64,000 bases of DNA, taken from contig CANRPJ010000002.1 in the NCBI GenBank assembly GCA_947632485.1, forward strand, positions 1 through 64,000, in the 5' to 3' direction. Below, one piece after another: positions 10,274 to 21,249 of the stretch; position 1 is the first letter of the stretch; each line of letters begins with the position of its first letter. Under the pieces are notes generated by a model. It was not told where the DNA came from and did no database searches. It was given only the letters and a program-made list of their open reading frames with translations. The position numbers were made by a program, and so were the translations under genes. Origin of the DNA: an uncultured Muribaculaceae bacterium (GTDB lineage: Bacteria; Bacteroidota; Bacteroidia; Bacteroidales; Muribaculaceae).

Positions 10274-10373
10274 GAAGCCGGAAGGGGCAATTAGTGAGGG
10301 ATTTTTAGTAATTTTGCAGGCGGAGGTGCGGCGAGAGCAAACCAACGCCGCTTAACCCTCCCGCAATATTGCT

Positions 10374-12413
10374 ATGGAAAAGAATTTCAAGCGCACGCTG
10401 ATCACTTCGGCGCTGCCCTACGCCAACGGGCCGGTGCATATCGGCCATCTCGCAGGCGTCTACGTGCCTGCCGACATCTACGCCCGGTTCCTGCGCCTGC
10501 GGGGCGAGGAGGTGATGTTCGTAGGCGGCAGCGACGAGCACGGAGTGCCTATCACGATTAAAGCTAAAGCCGAAGGCGTTACGCCTCAGGACATTGTAGA
10601 CCGTTACCACGCCATTATCCGCGACTCCTTCGCAGAGCTCGGCATCTCGTTCGACGTGTACGGCCGCACCACTTCCGAAACCCACCGGAAAACCGCTTCC
10701 GACTTCTTCCGCAAGCTCTACGATAAGGGTGAGTTCGTGGAGAAGACCTCGATGCAGCTCTACGACGAGCAGGCCGGGCAATTCCTGGCCGACCGATATG
10801 TGACCGGCACATGCCCCCACTGCGGCTTCGAGCGCGCCTACGGCGACCAGTGCGAGAAGTGCGGCACGTCGCTCAACGCCACCGACCTGATCAATCCACG
10901 CTCCGCCATAACCGGCAACGAGCCGGTGCTCCGCGAAACGAGCCACTGGTATCTGCCCCTCGACAAGTGGGAGCCGCGCCTGCGCGAATGGATCCTTGAA
11001 GAGCATAAGGAGTGGAAGCCCAACGTCTACGGCCAGTGCAAGTCATGGCTCGACATGGGCCTGCAGCCGCGCGCCGTGAGCCGCGACCTCGACTGGGGCA
11101 TTCCGGTGCCGGTGGAGGGAGCAGAGGGCAAGGTGCTCTACGTATGGTTCGATGCCCCGATCGGCTACATCTCCAACACGATCGACGCCTGCGGCGATGA
11201 CTGGGAGAAATGGTGGAAAGATCCGGAGACGCGGATGCTGCATTTCATCGGCAAGGACAACATCGTGTTCCATTGCATCGTGTTCCCCGCCATGCTGATG
11301 GCCGACGGCACCTACAATCTGCCCGACAATGTGCCCGCCAACGAATTCCTAAACCTTGAGGACGACAAGATATCGACCTCACAGAACTGGGCCGTATGGC
11401 TGCATGAATATCTGAAAGAGCTTCCCGGCAAGCAGGACGTGCTCCGCTACGTGCTCACGGCCAACGCCCCGGAGACGCGCGATAACAACTTCACCTGGAA
11501 GGACTTCCAGACGCGCAATAACTCTGAGCTCGTGGCAATACTCGGCAATTTCGTGAATCGTGCCATAGTGCTCATGCATAAATACTATGACGGAATTGTG
11601 CCTGAGAGAGGCGAGCTCACGGCTACCGACCGAGAAGTGCTTGATTCGCTCAAAAGAGACGCCGAAGCCCTCACTGCAGGTCTGGAGAACTTCAAATTCC
11701 GCGATGCCCTGAAGGCCGCTATGGAGATGGCCCGCACCGGCAACAAGTACCTGGCCGACGAGGAGCCGTGGAAGCTCATAAAGACCGACCCGGAGCGGGT
11801 TAAGACCATTCTCTACGTGGCCGCCCAGATCTGTGGCAATCTCTGTGTGGCCTTCGAGCCATTCATGCCCTTCATGGCGGAGAAGCTGAGCCGCACGCTG
11901 AAGCTCAAGGAGCTCAGCTGGGATATGCTCGGCAGCGATTCGATCGTAGCCGCCGGAACGGTTCTGTCGGAGCCTGAACTACTCTTCGAGAAAATCGACG
12001 ACAGTGTGGTAGAGGCGCAGGTAAACAAGCTCGTGGAGGCCCGCAAGGCTAATCTGCTGAAGAAATGGAAGCCGGAGTCAGTGAAGGCCACCGTGGATTT
12101 CCCGACCTTCGAGAAGATGGATATCAGGGTAGGCAAGGTGCTGGAATGCCGCAAGGTGCCTAAAGCCGACAAACTGCTGGAATTCAAGATCGACGACGGC
12201 ATGGGAGGCCGCACCATCGTGAGCGGCATAGCGAAATTCTATGCCCCGGAAGACCTCGTAGGCAAGGAGGTATGCTTCATGGCCAATTTCGAGCCTCGCA
12301 AGCTGAAAGGCGTGGTATCGGAAGGCATGATTCTCAGCGCTCAGGATGCCGACGGACGCCTCGTAGTGATCGGGCCGACGGTTGCAGTGAGACCCGGTTC
12401 AAGCGTAGGCTGA
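10374..12413 (+). CDS. metG: Methionyl-tRNA synthetase
   Basis: [19 protein letters not shown] (HIGH), C4 zinc knuckle, [12 protein letters not shown] (KMSKS-like), C-terminal tRNA-binding domain [14 protein letters not shown]. Confidence 0.97.
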   Translation: MEKNFKRTLITSALPYANGPVHIGHLAGVYVPADIYARFLRLRGEEVMFVGGSDEHGVPITIKAKAEGVTPQDIVDRYHAIIRDSFAELGISFDVYGRTTSETHRKTASDFFRKLYDKGEFVEKTSMQLYDEQAGQFLADRYVTGTCPHCGFERAYGDQCEKCGTSLNATDLINPRSAITGNEPVLRETSHWYLPLDKWEPRLREWILEEHKEWKPNVYGQCKSWLDMGLQPRAVSRDLDWGIPVPVEGAEGKVLYVWFDAPIGYISNTIDACGDDWEKWWKDPETRMLHFIGKDNIVFHCIVFPAMLMADGTYNLPDNVPANEFLNLEDDKISTSQNWAVWLHEYLKELPGKQDVLRYVLTANAPETRDNNFTWKDFQTRNNSELVAILGNFVNRAIVLMHKYYDGIVPERGELTATDREVLDSLKRDAEALTAGLENFKFRDALKAAMEMARTGNKYLADEEPWKLIKTDPERVKTILYVAAQICGNLCVAFEPFMPFMAEKLSRTLKLKELSWDMLGSDSIVAAGTVLSEPELLFEKIDDSVVEAQVNKLVEARKANLLKKWKPESVKATVDFPTFEKMDIRVGKVLECRKVPKADKLLEFKIDDGMGGRTIVSGIAKFYAPEDLVGKEVCFMANFEPRKLKGVVSEGMILSAQDADGRLVVIGPTVAVRPGSSVG

Positions 12414-12434
12414 AAAAGGCCTGCAATCCTCAAA

Positions 12435-12478
12435 ACGGCGAAGGAAGTCGGTGCCCGACTTTTTTCGCCGGTTTTTCT
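12435..12478 (+). terminator. Intrinsic terminator of metG
   Basis: cggcgaaggaagtcggtgcccgacttttttcgccg hairpin followed by gtttttctttg. Confidence 0.6.
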
Positions 12479-12509
12479 TTGTTTATTCGGGCTAAAATCG
12501 TTACCTTTG
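12478..12509 (+). promoter_or_regulatory. Bacteroidales-type promoter upstream of the cit-acn-icd block
   Basis: TTTG (12478-12481), 20-nt spacer, TACCTTTG (12502-12509). Confidence 0.6.
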
Positions 12510-12586
12510 TTGCCGGTAAGCCATAGGCTGACGCCTGCGGCTCAAACCGCGCTACGAACTTAACTTAACCTATCTATACCAACAAC

Positions 12587-12868
12587 ATGGAAATCAAGAA
12601 CGCTAACGCCGGCACGCTTGAAAGCGGCGACATCCTGGTGCAGGTGGCACCCTCGGAGCAAGGCGGCTTGGACATCACGCTGGAAAGCAGCGTGGCCTAT
12701 CAGTTTGGCGACCGCATCCGCGAGGTAATCGCCGAAACAGCTAAAGAATTCGGAGTAGATGGCGTGAAAATCAACGCAGTAGACAAAGGAGCGCTTGATT
12801 GCACGATCCGTGCCCGCGTGGCTACCGCCCTCGTGCGCGCCACTGGCAAAGACATCTGGAAAGACTAA
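12587..12868 (+). CDS. citD: Citrate lyase acyl carrier protein (gamma subunit)
   Basis: 93 aa; AGTLESGDILVQVAP...VDKGALDCTIRARVATALVRAT with the serine/prosthetic-group context of CitD; followed by citE. Confidence 0.92.
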   Translation: MEIKNANAGTLESGDILVQVAPSEQGGLDITLESSVAYQFGDRIREVIAETAKEFGVDGVKINAVDKGALDCTIRARVATALVRATGKDIWKD

Positions 12869-12903
12869 TTTCTCACCGACAAAGAAAAATTCAAGCCTAC
12901 GCC

Positions 12904-13791
12904 ATGCAAAGACTTAGAAGAACGATGATGTTCGTGCCGGGAAATAATCCGGCAATGATGGCCGACGCCCATATCTATGGTCCCGACTCGATTATGCTCG
13001 ACCTCGAAGACGCCGTGACCATGACCGAAAAAGATGCCGCACGCATGCTGGTCTACAACGCTCTGAAGAGTGTGGACTACGGCGACACCGAAATGGTAGT
13101 GCGCATCAATCCGCTCAACACCCCTTACGGAAAGAAAGACGTGGAGGCAATGGTGAAAGCCGGAGTCGACGTGATCCGCATGCCGAAAACCGAAACGGCC
13201 GAAGAGGTGCGCGAGGTAGAGCGTGAGATAGAGAAAGTAGAGAAAGAGATCGGCTGCCTCGGCCGCACCAAGATCATGGCTGCTATCGAGAGCGCCCTCG
13301 GCGTGGTGAACGCCTACGACATCGCTACCGCGTCGCCCCGCATGATGGGCATAGCCCTCGGAGCGGAAGACTATAGCGCCAACCTCAAGACCCAGCGCTC
13401 TGACTCCGGCGAGGAGCTGCGTCTGGCACGCGAGACGATTATCGTGGCTGCACGCGCCGCCGGCATCGACGCCTTCGATACGGTATATTCCAACCTCAAC
13501 GATATGGACGCTTTCCGCCGCGAAGTGGAATACATCAAGACCCTCGGTTTCGATGGCAAATCGATCATCAATCCCCGCCAGATCGAGGTGGTCAACGAGG
13601 TATTCGCCCCGACGCAGAAAGCCATCGACAAGGCTCTCGCCATCTTGGCAGCCATCAAGGAGGCTGAGAAGAAGGGAAGCGGCGTGATCGCCGTAAACGG
13701 CAAGATGGTAGACCGTCCCGTAGTGATCCGCGCCCAGCGCACAATCGACCTTGCAATCGCATCTGGAATTTTGAAAGAGGAGGACATCTGA
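12904..13791 (+). CDS. citE: Citrate lyase beta subunit (citryl-CoA lyase)
   Basis: RRTMMFVPGNNPAMMADAHIYGPDSIMLDLEDAV; start taken at ATG 12904. Confidence 0.95.
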   Translation: MQRLRRTMMFVPGNNPAMMADAHIYGPDSIMLDLEDAVTMTEKDAARMLVYNALKSVDYGDTEMVVRINPLNTPYGKKDVEAMVKAGVDVIRMPKTETAEEVREVEREIEKVEKEIGCLGRTKIMAAIESALGVVNAYDIATASPRMMGIALGAEDYSANLKTQRSDSGEELRLARETIIVAARAAGIDAFDTVYSNLNDMDAFRREVEYIKTLGFDGKSIINPRQIEVVNEVFAPTQKAIDKALAILAAIKEAEKKGSGVIAVNGKMVDRPVVIRAQRTIDLAIASGILKEEDI

Positions 13792-13793
13792 CC

Positions 13794-15335
13794 ATGAATA
13801 CTATAAAAGACCGCGCAGCCGACATAGCCGCCGCTGCAAAACATGAAGGCAAGACCGTCTATAATCCCGAGGCAGCCAAACCGAAGAACGAGACCCCGCG
13901 CCTCGAGCTCCAGAAAGAGAGCCCGAAGCTGGTTACCCTCGAAGAGGCTATCCGCAAATCGGGTCTCAAAGACGGCATGACCATATCTTTCCACCATCAT
14001 TTCCGTGCCGGCGACAAGGTAGTGAACATGGTGGTCGACAAGCTCGCTGAGATGGGCTTCAAGAACCTCCACGTGGCCGCTTCGAGCCTCCAGGACGTGC
14101 ATGAGCCCCTGATCAACCATATTAAGAACGGTGTAGTGACCAAGATCTCCACCTCCGGCCTCCGCGGCCCTCTGGCCAACGAGATTTCCAAAGGCCTGAT
14201 GGAGGAGCCGGTAGTGTTCCGTAGCCACGGCGGCCGCGGTAGCGCTATCGCCAACGGTGACCTCCACATCGACGTGGCATTCCTCGGCGCTTCCTCATCG
14301 GATCCGCTCGGCAACGCCTGCGGCTACTCACGCAGCGAAAATGCCAAATCAATCTGCGGCTCGCTCGGCTACGCGCTGCCCGATGCCCAGTATGCCGACA
14401 AGGTGGTGATACTGACCGACGACCTGGTGGCCTACCCGAACACCCCCAACAGCATCTCGGAGCATAACGTAGACTATGTAGTGGAAGTAGATTCCGTAGG
14501 CGACAGCTCCAAAATCTCCTCCGGCGCGATCCGCGATTCAAAGAATCCTCGCGATATCCTTCTGGCTCAGAACGCCGCTAAGGTGATAATCAACAGCGGC
14601 TACTTCAACGATGGCTTCTCGATCCAGACCGGCACAGGCGGCGCATCGCTGGCTGCAGTGAAATTCATTCGCCAGGAGATGATCGACCGCGGCATCAAGG
14701 CGAGCTTCGCCCTGGGCGGCATCACGGCCCACATGGTAAAAATGCACGAGGAAGGTCTCATCGAGCGCCTCATCGACGTGCAGAGCTTCGACAAGGTGGC
14801 TGCAGAATCGATCAAGACCGACCCGATGCATAAGGAGGTTTCGGCCAACGAGTATGCGAGCGCCGACGAACCGGGCTCAGCAGTGCATTATCTTGATATC
14901 GTGATTCTCAGCGCCCTGGAGGCCGACGTCAACTTCAACGTCAATGTGCTCGTGGGTTCCGACGGCATTATCCGCGGCGCTATCGGCGGCCACCCCGACA
15001 CGGCAGCTGACTCCGCCCTCTCGATCATCGTATGCCCGCTGCTTCGCGGCCGCATTCCTTGTATCGTAGATGAAGTGACTACTCTCATCACTCCCGGATC
15101 GACGGTCGACGTGATCGTGACCGAATATGGCACGGCCGTGAATCCCCGTCGTCCCGAGCTGGCCGAGCGTCTTAAGAAAGCCGGCGTGAAAGTAGTCGAC
15201 ATCAAGACCCTGCGCGACAAAGCCAAATCCATCATCGGCGAACCGGCAGCCCTACCTTTCGGCGACAAGACGGTAGGCGTGGTGATGAACCGCGACGGAT
15301 CCGTGATGGACGTGATCAAGAACATAAAAGGCTGA
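13794..15335 (+). CDS. citF: Citrate lyase alpha subunit (citrate CoA-transferase)
   Basis: TISFHHHFRAGDKVVNMVVDKLAEMG...TGTGGASLAAVKF...VVMNRDGSVMDVIKNIKG. Confidence 0.95.
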   Translation: MNTIKDRAADIAAAAKHEGKTVYNPEAAKPKNETPRLELQKESPKLVTLEEAIRKSGLKDGMTISFHHHFRAGDKVVNMVVDKLAEMGFKNLHVAASSLQDVHEPLINHIKNGVVTKISTSGLRGPLANEISKGLMEEPVVFRSHGGRGSAIANGDLHIDVAFLGASSSDPLGNACGYSRSENAKSICGSLGYALPDAQYADKVVILTDDLVAYPNTPNSISEHNVDYVVEVDSVGDSSKISSGAIRDSKNPRDILLAQNAAKVIINSGYFNDGFSIQTGTGGASLAAVKFIRQEMIDRGIKASFALGGITAHMVKMHEEGLIERLIDVQSFDKVAAESIKTDPMHKEVSANEYASADEPGSAVHYLDIVILSALEADVNFNVNVLVGSDGIIRGAIGGHPDTAADSALSIIVCPLLRGRIPCIVDEVTTLITPGSTVDVIVTEYGTAVNPRRPELAERLKKAGVKVVDIKTLRDKAKSIIGEPAALPFGDKTVGVVMNRDGSVMDVIKNIKG

Positions 15336-15352
15336 TAGAAAAGCGAGAGACC

Positions 15353-15889
15353 GTGCACGACGATCCTCACCTCGGCCACAGCGTAACGCTGGCGCAGATG
15401 CTGGCGGCGCGTGACGACCGCTACCGGAAGCAGCAATCACTTCTGAAAGCTGATCCGGAGGCGGTGGTCGTGGTAGGTACGGTCGTGACTCCGGGCAACC
15501 GAAAGCGCACTCACGAATCGCTCGTGGCGGGCAAGGCCATGGAGGAAGCCATAGGCAAAGCTCTTGGCGACCACGTGGTTCATTCGGAAACCCTTGATCT
15601 CCCTACCGGCTATGAAGTTTACCTCCAGCTGCGCGGACTCACACCTGCTCAGGCGAAGCAACTGACGTGCGCAGCGGAAGAGCAGCACCCGTTGGGGCGC
15701 CTTTTCGACATCGACGTGCTCGATGGAGAGGGGCGCCCCATCAGCCGCCAAAGCATCGGGCTTAAGCCCCGCACCTGCCTGCTCTGCGGCGACGACGCGC
15801 GTATATGCATGCGCCTCGGCCGCCACTCCTACGATGATCTGGCAGAGCATATAAGCCAAATGGTTGAGAATTATGAACGCAGTATTTGA
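15353..15889 (+). CDS. citX: CitX (apo-citrate lyase phosphoribosyl-dephospho-CoA transferase)
   Basis: CitX-like C-terminus FDIDVLDGEGRPISRQSIGLKPRTCLLCGDDARICMRLGRHS; GTG start. Confidence 0.9.
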   Translation: MHDDPHLGHSVTLAQMLAARDDRYRKQQSLLKADPEAVVVVGTVVTPGNRKRTHESLVAGKAMEEAIGKALGDHVVHSETLDLPTGYEVYLQLRGLTPAQAKQLTCAAEEQHPLGRLFDIDVLDGEGRPISRQSIGLKPRTCLLCGDDARICMRLGRHSYDDLAEHISQMVENYERSI

Positions 15890-17618
15890 CCTCCGAACCG
15901 TACCGCTCTCGTCGGCCCGATTCCGCAAGCAGGCGGAAGAGCTGCTCGGGCGGCATGGACTGCGTCTTGACCCGCTCGACGAGATGGTAGGCATATATGA
16001 CTGCGACGACCGGCTGCGCGGCTGCGGCGGATACCTCCACACTACCCTGAAATGTATCGCTATCGACGAGGAGCTGCAGGACAATGATCTCGCCTCGCGA
16101 TTAGTGAGCGAGCTGATGAACCGCATCTGGGCCGATAAGCCCGGTGCCCGCATCACGCTCTTTACCAAACCGAAAAACGAAGCTCTGTTCGCCAGCCTGG
16201 GCTTCGGACTCATAGGCCGCAGTTCTCAGGCTATCCTGATGGAGACGCCCAAAGCTGCCTTCGCCAGCTGGCTGAACGCCCTCAGTTCGCTGCCTCATGG
16301 CGATAAGGTCGCCGCTATGGTGATGAATGCCAATCCGGCTACACGAGGCCATGTTTACCTTATCGAGCAGACTGCAAAAGAGTTTGACAGAGTGCGCGTA
16401 GTGCTCATCGACGGCGACCCGGAAGGGCCGTTCACAAAAGAGGAGCGAATGGCCGCGCTGAAAGAGGCTGTAGCTCACCTGAAGAATGTAGATGTAGTGG
16501 CAAGCGGCCCATACGCCGTATCGCAGGCCACTTTCCCGACCTATTTCCTTAAGAAGCTCACCGATGCCTCCGATGTGCAGATGGAGCTCGATCTCAACAT
16601 CTTCGCTGATTCGATCGCTCCGGCTCTCGGCGCTTCTGTAAGAGTGGTGGGTGAAGAACCGCTTGATCTCCTCACGGCAGCCTACAATGAAACCATGCTC
16701 CGCGTGCTCCCGCAGAAAGGGATTGAGGTGAAGGTTCACTCCCGCCTTGAATCGGAAGGTAAGCCAATTTCCGCCTCGCGTCTGCGCAAAGCTATTGCGG
16801 AAGGCCGAGGCTCCGAAGCGCTTGAAATAGCAGCTCCCGCGTCGGCTCCACTCGTATTAGCTCATGCTGCAGCTCAGGCTCTTACATCGGAACTGGAGCT
16901 CACCCCGAAGCCGGGGCTCGTGACTCCCGATAGCACGGGAGCCCACACCGATATGGATGCCGCCCTTATGAGACGCAGCATTAAGGCGATGCGCAAGGCT
17001 TTTTCGGAAATAGCCTCTATGAGCCGTACCGAAGAAATGCCCACAGCCGTAGAGCTCAGCAAGGAGGGTAAGAAATGGGAGCGGCTCATGCTCGAAGCCA
17101 CAAGAGGAGTCAATACCCATAAAGGTGCCCTCTTCTCGCTCGGCCTCGCTGTAGCGGCCTCCTCATGGCTCGCTTACAACAACCGCGAACTCACTCCCAA
17201 AGCCATCGGAAGCGTAATAGCTGAGATTGCCAAAGGTTTTCAGCCCGCCGAAGGCACCCACGGCGCCGATACCCGCAGCCGCTTCGGCATAAAAGGAGCC
17301 CTCGACTACGCGCGTAGCGGCTATGCCGAACTGACTGCCGACTGGCTGCCTTGGCTCAGGAGCCACAGGGAAGAGCCCTACACCTTGCAGCGCCTGCTTC
17401 TGCGCATAATGGCTTCTCTCGACGACTCCAACCTCTATTTCAGGGGAGGAGCGGAAGGTGCCGGCTTCGCGCGTCAGGAAGCGGCGAGGCTGGCAGAAAA
17501 TTTCTCTATCGAAGGCCTGAACGCTTTCGGAGAGCAGATGGCAGCGCGCAACCTCTCCCCCGGAGGGGCTGCCGACATGCTGGCGCTCACACTTTTCATT
17601 GATTCGATAACCAAATAA
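15873..17618 (+). CDS. Bifunctional CitC::CitG fusion: [citrate (pro-3S)-lyase] ligase plus triphosphoribosyl-dephospho-CoA synthase
   Basis: N-half: GNAT-like domain then nucleotidyltransferase MVMNANPATRGHVYLIEQ and ISASRLRKAI (CitC). C-half: ELTPKPGLVTPDSTGAHTDMD, TRGVNTHKGALFSLGLA (CitG). Single uninterrupted frame. Confidence 0.9.
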   Translation: MNAVFDLRTVPLSSARFRKQAEELLGRHGLRLDPLDEMVGIYDCDDRLRGCGGYLHTTLKCIAIDEELQDNDLASRLVSELMNRIWADKPGARITLFTKPKNEALFASLGFGLIGRSSQAILMETPKAAFASWLNALSSLPHGDKVAAMVMNANPATRGHVYLIEQTAKEFDRVRVVLIDGDPEGPFTKEERMAALKEAVAHLKNVDVVASGPYAVSQATFPTYFLKKLTDASDVQMELDLNIFADSIAPALGASVRVVGEEPLDLLTAAYNETMLRVLPQKGIEVKVHSRLESEGKPISASRLRKAIAEGRGSEALEIAAPASAPLVLAHAAAQALTSELELTPKPGLVTPDSTGAHTDMDAALMRRSIKAMRKAFSEIASMSRTEEMPTAVELSKEGKKWERLMLEATRGVNTHKGALFSLGLAVAASSWLAYNNRELTPKAIGSVIAEIAKGFQPAEGTHGADTRSRFGIKGALDYARSGYAELTADWLPWLRSHREEPYTLQRLLLRIMASLDDSNLYFRGGAEGAGFARQEAARLAENFSIEGLNAFGEQMAARNLSPGGAADMLALTLFIDSITK

Positions 17619-17651
17619 AAAACCAACAATAACCTTTTAACCAGAAAAACG

Positions 17652-19898
17652 ATGGTAGAACTGATCGAGAAGGGCACTTATCTGCTCAACGGCAAAGACT
17701 TTGCCACCGACACCGCCGGACTTCCCACTCCTGATGAAGCCCGCGAGAACACAATCACCTACCGTATCCTCCGCGCCCACGACGTCGACGGCTCAAAGGG
17801 CAAGAAGATGCGCATCAAATTCGATGCCATGATGAGCCATGACATCACGTATGTGGGCATCATCCAGACGGCACGCGCATCGGGTCTTGAGAAATTCCCG
17901 ATCCCCTATGCAATGACCAACTGCCACAACTCGCTCTGCGCAGTAGGCGGCACAATCAACGAAGACGACCATGTGTTCGGTCTTTCAGCAGCCAAGAAGT
18001 ATGGCGGCATCTATGTGCCGGCCAACCAGGCTGTGATCCACCAGTATGCCCGCGAGGCGATGGTGAAATGCGGCAACATGATTCTCGGCTCTGACAGCCA
18101 TACCCGCTACGGTTCGCTCGGCAATATGGGCGTAGGCGAAGGTGGCGGTGAGCTCGTGAAGCAGCTGCTCGAAAACACCTGGGACATCAATGCCCCGGAG
18201 GTAGTGCTCGTATGGCTCGAAGGCACCCCCAAGAAAGGTATTGGCCCCCACGACGTAGCTATCTCACTCGTTAAGGCCGTGTTTGACAATGGCTTTGTGA
18301 AAAACAAAGTTCTTGAGTTCGCCGGTCCTGGCGTGAAGAACCTGCCGATCGACTTCCGCAACGGTATCGACATCATGACCACCGAGACCACCTGCCTCAG
18401 CTCCATCTGGACGACCGACGACGAGGTGAAGAAGCACTATGACATTCACAACCGCGGCGAGTTCTACAAAGAGCTGAAGCCGGGCGATGTAGCTTACTAC
18501 GACTCAGTGATCAAGATCGACCTCTCGAAGCAGGAGTCGATGATCGCACTGCCCTATCACCCATCCAACGCAGTGACGATCCACGAGTTCCAGGCTAATC
18601 CCGAGAAGTATCTGCGTCAGATCGAGGAAGATACCCGCAAGCGCTTCGGCGATAAGGTAGAGGTAGACCTCGTAGGCAAGATGCGCGAAGGCAAGGCTAC
18701 AGCCGATCAGGCTATCATAGCCGGCTGCTCGGGCGGTACTTACGATAACCTCGCGGAAGCTGCCTCGATCCTGAAGGAGAAGAGCATCGGCAACGACTAC
18801 TTCACCATCTCCGCTTATCCGCAGAGTGTGCCCGTATATATGGCTACGACGCGCAACGGCGTGGCTGAGGAGCTTCTCGAAGCCGGCGTAGTGATCAAGC
18901 CCGCTTTCTGCGGTCCTTGCTTCGGCGCAGGCGACGTGCCGGCCAACAACGGCCTCTCTATCCGCCACACTACCCGCAACTTCCCCAACCGCGAAGGCTC
19001 CAAGCCGGGTCAGGGACAGATCTCGATGGTAGCCCTCATGGACGCCCGCTCGATTGCTGCCACAGCTGCCAACGGCGGCATCATCACGGCTGCTACCGAT
19101 GTGGAATATACCAACGACCACGCTCCTTACGACTTCGACGCCAAGATCTACGAGCGCCGCATCTACAACGGCTTCGACAAGGCTAATCCCGATGAGGCTC
19201 TGCGCTACGGCCCGAACATCAAGGACTGGCCGAAGATGTATCCGATGCAGGAAAACATGCTGCTGGAGCTGGCCGCAGTGATCCACGACCCCGTGACCAC
19301 TACCGACGAGCTGATTCCTTCCGGCGAAACCTCAAGCTACCGCTCCAACCCGCTGAAGCTTTCCGAGTTCGCTCTCTCACGCCGCGTGCCTGAGTACGTA
19401 GGTCTGAGCAAGCGCATTCAGAAGGAGGATCTTGAGCGCCGCGAAGGCAAATGCCCGAAGAAGGTAGAGGAGGTGCTTGCAAAGGTAGGCGCCAAGGCAG
19501 CCGACACTTCGCTCGGCAGCTGCGTATTCGCCAACCGTCCCGGCGACGGCTCCGCCCGCGAGCAGGCAGCAAGCTGCCAGAAGGTGCTCGGTGGCGACGC
19601 CAACATCTGCTACGAATACGCTACCAAGCGCTATCGCTCCAACTGCATCAACTGGGGTATCGTGCCCTTCACTATCAGCAAGGATACGGAGTTCCCCTAC
19701 GTGGCCGGCGACTATGTCTATGTGCCCGGAATCCGTGAGGCAATCCTTGGCGGCAAGGAGGAGATCGAGGCTCAGGTGATCACCGCCGACGGCGTGAAGC
19801 CCCTGAAACTCTACTTCCAGAATCTGACCGCCGACGAGCGCCAGATCCTGGCTGACGGCTGCCTGATGAACTACTACGCAGCTCAGAACAAGAAGTGA
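17652..19898 (+). CDS. acn: Aconitate hydratase
   Basis: SDSHTRYGSLGNMGVGEGGGELVKQ, CGPCFGAGD, TRNFPNREGSKPGQGQ, Fe-S cysteines. Confidence 0.95.
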   Translation: MVELIEKGTYLLNGKDFATDTAGLPTPDEARENTITYRILRAHDVDGSKGKKMRIKFDAMMSHDITYVGIIQTARASGLEKFPIPYAMTNCHNSLCAVGGTINEDDHVFGLSAAKKYGGIYVPANQAVIHQYAREAMVKCGNMILGSDSHTRYGSLGNMGVGEGGGELVKQLLENTWDINAPEVVLVWLEGTPKKGIGPHDVAISLVKAVFDNGFVKNKVLEFAGPGVKNLPIDFRNGIDIMTTETTCLSSIWTTDDEVKKHYDIHNRGEFYKELKPGDVAYYDSVIKIDLSKQESMIALPYHPSNAVTIHEFQANPEKYLRQIEEDTRKRFGDKVEVDLVGKMREGKATADQAIIAGCSGGTYDNLAEAASILKEKSIGNDYFTISAYPQSVPVYMATTRNGVAEELLEAGVVIKPAFCGPCFGAGDVPANNGLSIRHTTRNFPNREGSKPGQGQISMVALMDARSIAATAANGGIITAATDVEYTNDHAPYDFDAKIYERRIYNGFDKANPDEALRYGPNIKDWPKMYPMQENMLLELAAVIHDPVTTTDELIPSGETSSYRSNPLKLSEFALSRRVPEYVGLSKRIQKEDLERREGKCPKKVEEVLAKVGAKAADTSLGSCVFANRPGDGSAREQAASCQKVLGGDANICYEYATKRYRSNCINWGIVPFTISKDTEFPYVAGDYVYVPGIREAILGGKEEIEAQVITADGVKPLKLYFQNLTADERQILADGCLMNYYAAQNKK

Positions 19899-19941
19899 TC
19901 ATTAACCGAAAAATCATAATACTAAATAACAAATCTGAATC

Positions 19942-21153
19942 ATGGAAAAAATCAAAATGACCACTCCCCTCGTGGAGATGGACGGCGATGAGATGACCCG
20001 CATCCTCTGGAAGATGATCAAGGACGAGCTCATTCTTCCCTTCGTAGACCTCAAGGCTGAATACTATGACCTCGGCCTGGAATATCGCGACCAGACGGAA
20101 GATAAGGTGACCGTAGAGGCCGCTGAAGCTACGAAGAAATATGGTGTAGCCGTGAAGTGCGCCACGATCACTCCCAACGTGCAGCGCATGAGCGAGTATA
20201 ACCTGCACCAGATGTGGAAGAGCCCCAACGGCACGATCCGCGCCATGCTCGACGGCACCGTGTTCCGCGCTCCTATCACCATCCCGAGCATCCACCCCTG
20301 CGTGAAGAACTGGAAGAAGCCCATCACGATCGCCCGTCACGCTTACGGCGACGTTTACAAGAGCGTAGAGATCCGCGCCAACGAGGCCGGTACGGCAAAG
20401 CTCGTGTTCGACGGTAAGGACGGCCAGCACGAAGAGGTAGTGATCCATGAGTTTGACGGTCCGGGCGTGCTCCAGGGTATGCACAACACCGACAAGTCGA
20501 TCCGCTCCTTCGCCAACAGCTGCTTCCAGTATGCTATCAGCACGAAGCAGGATATCTGGTTCTCCACGAAGGATACCATCTCCAAGAAATATGACGGCCG
20601 CTTCAAGGCTATCTTCGAGGAGGAGTATGAGAAATATAAATCAGACTTCGAGCGCCTTGGCATCGAATACTTCTATACGCTGATCGACGACGCCGTAGCC
20701 CGCGTGATCCGCAGCGCAGGTGGCTTCATCTGGGCTTGCAAGAACTACGACGGCGACGTGATGAGCGACATGGTATCGACCGCATTCGGCTCGCTGGCCA
20801 TGATGACCTCTGTGCTCGTAAGCCCGGAAGGCAAGTACGAGTATGAGGCAGCCCACGGCACCGTGACCCGCCACTACTACAAGCACCTCAAAGGCGAAGA
20901 GACCTCGACCAACCCGATGGCTACCATCTTCGCATGGAGCGGCGCTTTCCGCAAGCGTGGCGAACTCGACGGTCTGCCTGAGCTCGTGAACTACGCTAAC
21001 CAGCTCGAGGACGCATGCTTCGATACCCTCAACGACGGTATCTGCACGAAAGACCTCGTGAACCTCATGGAAGGCGTTGAGCCGAAGGCTGTGAACTCCG
21101 AGCAGTTCCTCAAAGCTATCCGTGAGCGTCTGGAGAAGAGAATGGCTAAATAA
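19942..21153 (+). CDS. icd: NADP-dependent isocitrate dehydrogenase (eukaryotic-like, type II)
   Basis: [92 protein letters not shown]. Confidence 0.97.
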   Translation: MEKIKMTTPLVEMDGDEMTRILWKMIKDELILPFVDLKAEYYDLGLEYRDQTEDKVTVEAAEATKKYGVAVKCATITPNVQRMSEYNLHQMWKSPNGTIRAMLDGTVFRAPITIPSIHPCVKNWKKPITIARHAYGDVYKSVEIRANEAGTAKLVFDGKDGQHEEVVIHEFDGPGVLQGMHNTDKSIRSFANSCFQYAISTKQDIWFSTKDTISKKYDGRFKAIFEEEYEKYKSDFERLGIEYFYTLIDDAVARVIRSAGGFIWACKNYDGDVMSDMVSTAFGSLAMMTSVLVSPEGKYEYEAAHGTVTRHYYKHLKGEETSTNPMATIFAWSGAFRKRGELDGLPELVNYANQLEDACFDTLNDGICTKDLVNLMEGVEPKAVNSEQFLKAIRERLEKRMAK

Positions 21154-21180
21154 GCAGCTATTTTACAGCTATCTAACAGT

Positions 21181-21213
21181 TCGGGCGGGCCTTTCGGTCC
21201 GCCCGACTTTTTT
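21181..21213 (+). terminator. Intrinsic terminator after icd
   Basis: tcgggcgggcc-tttc-ggtccgcccga stem followed by a T tract. Confidence 0.85.
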
Positions 21214-21249
21214 ATCTGCACTTATAATTTCCTTTTATCTACCATTAAA

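Noticed and set aside
9785-10345. Long minus-strand ORFs opposite rbfA/FtsX/metG and similarly opposite cit, acn and GH genes
   Set aside because: Antisense shadow ORFs of recognised genes with low-complexity composition; no family resemblance.
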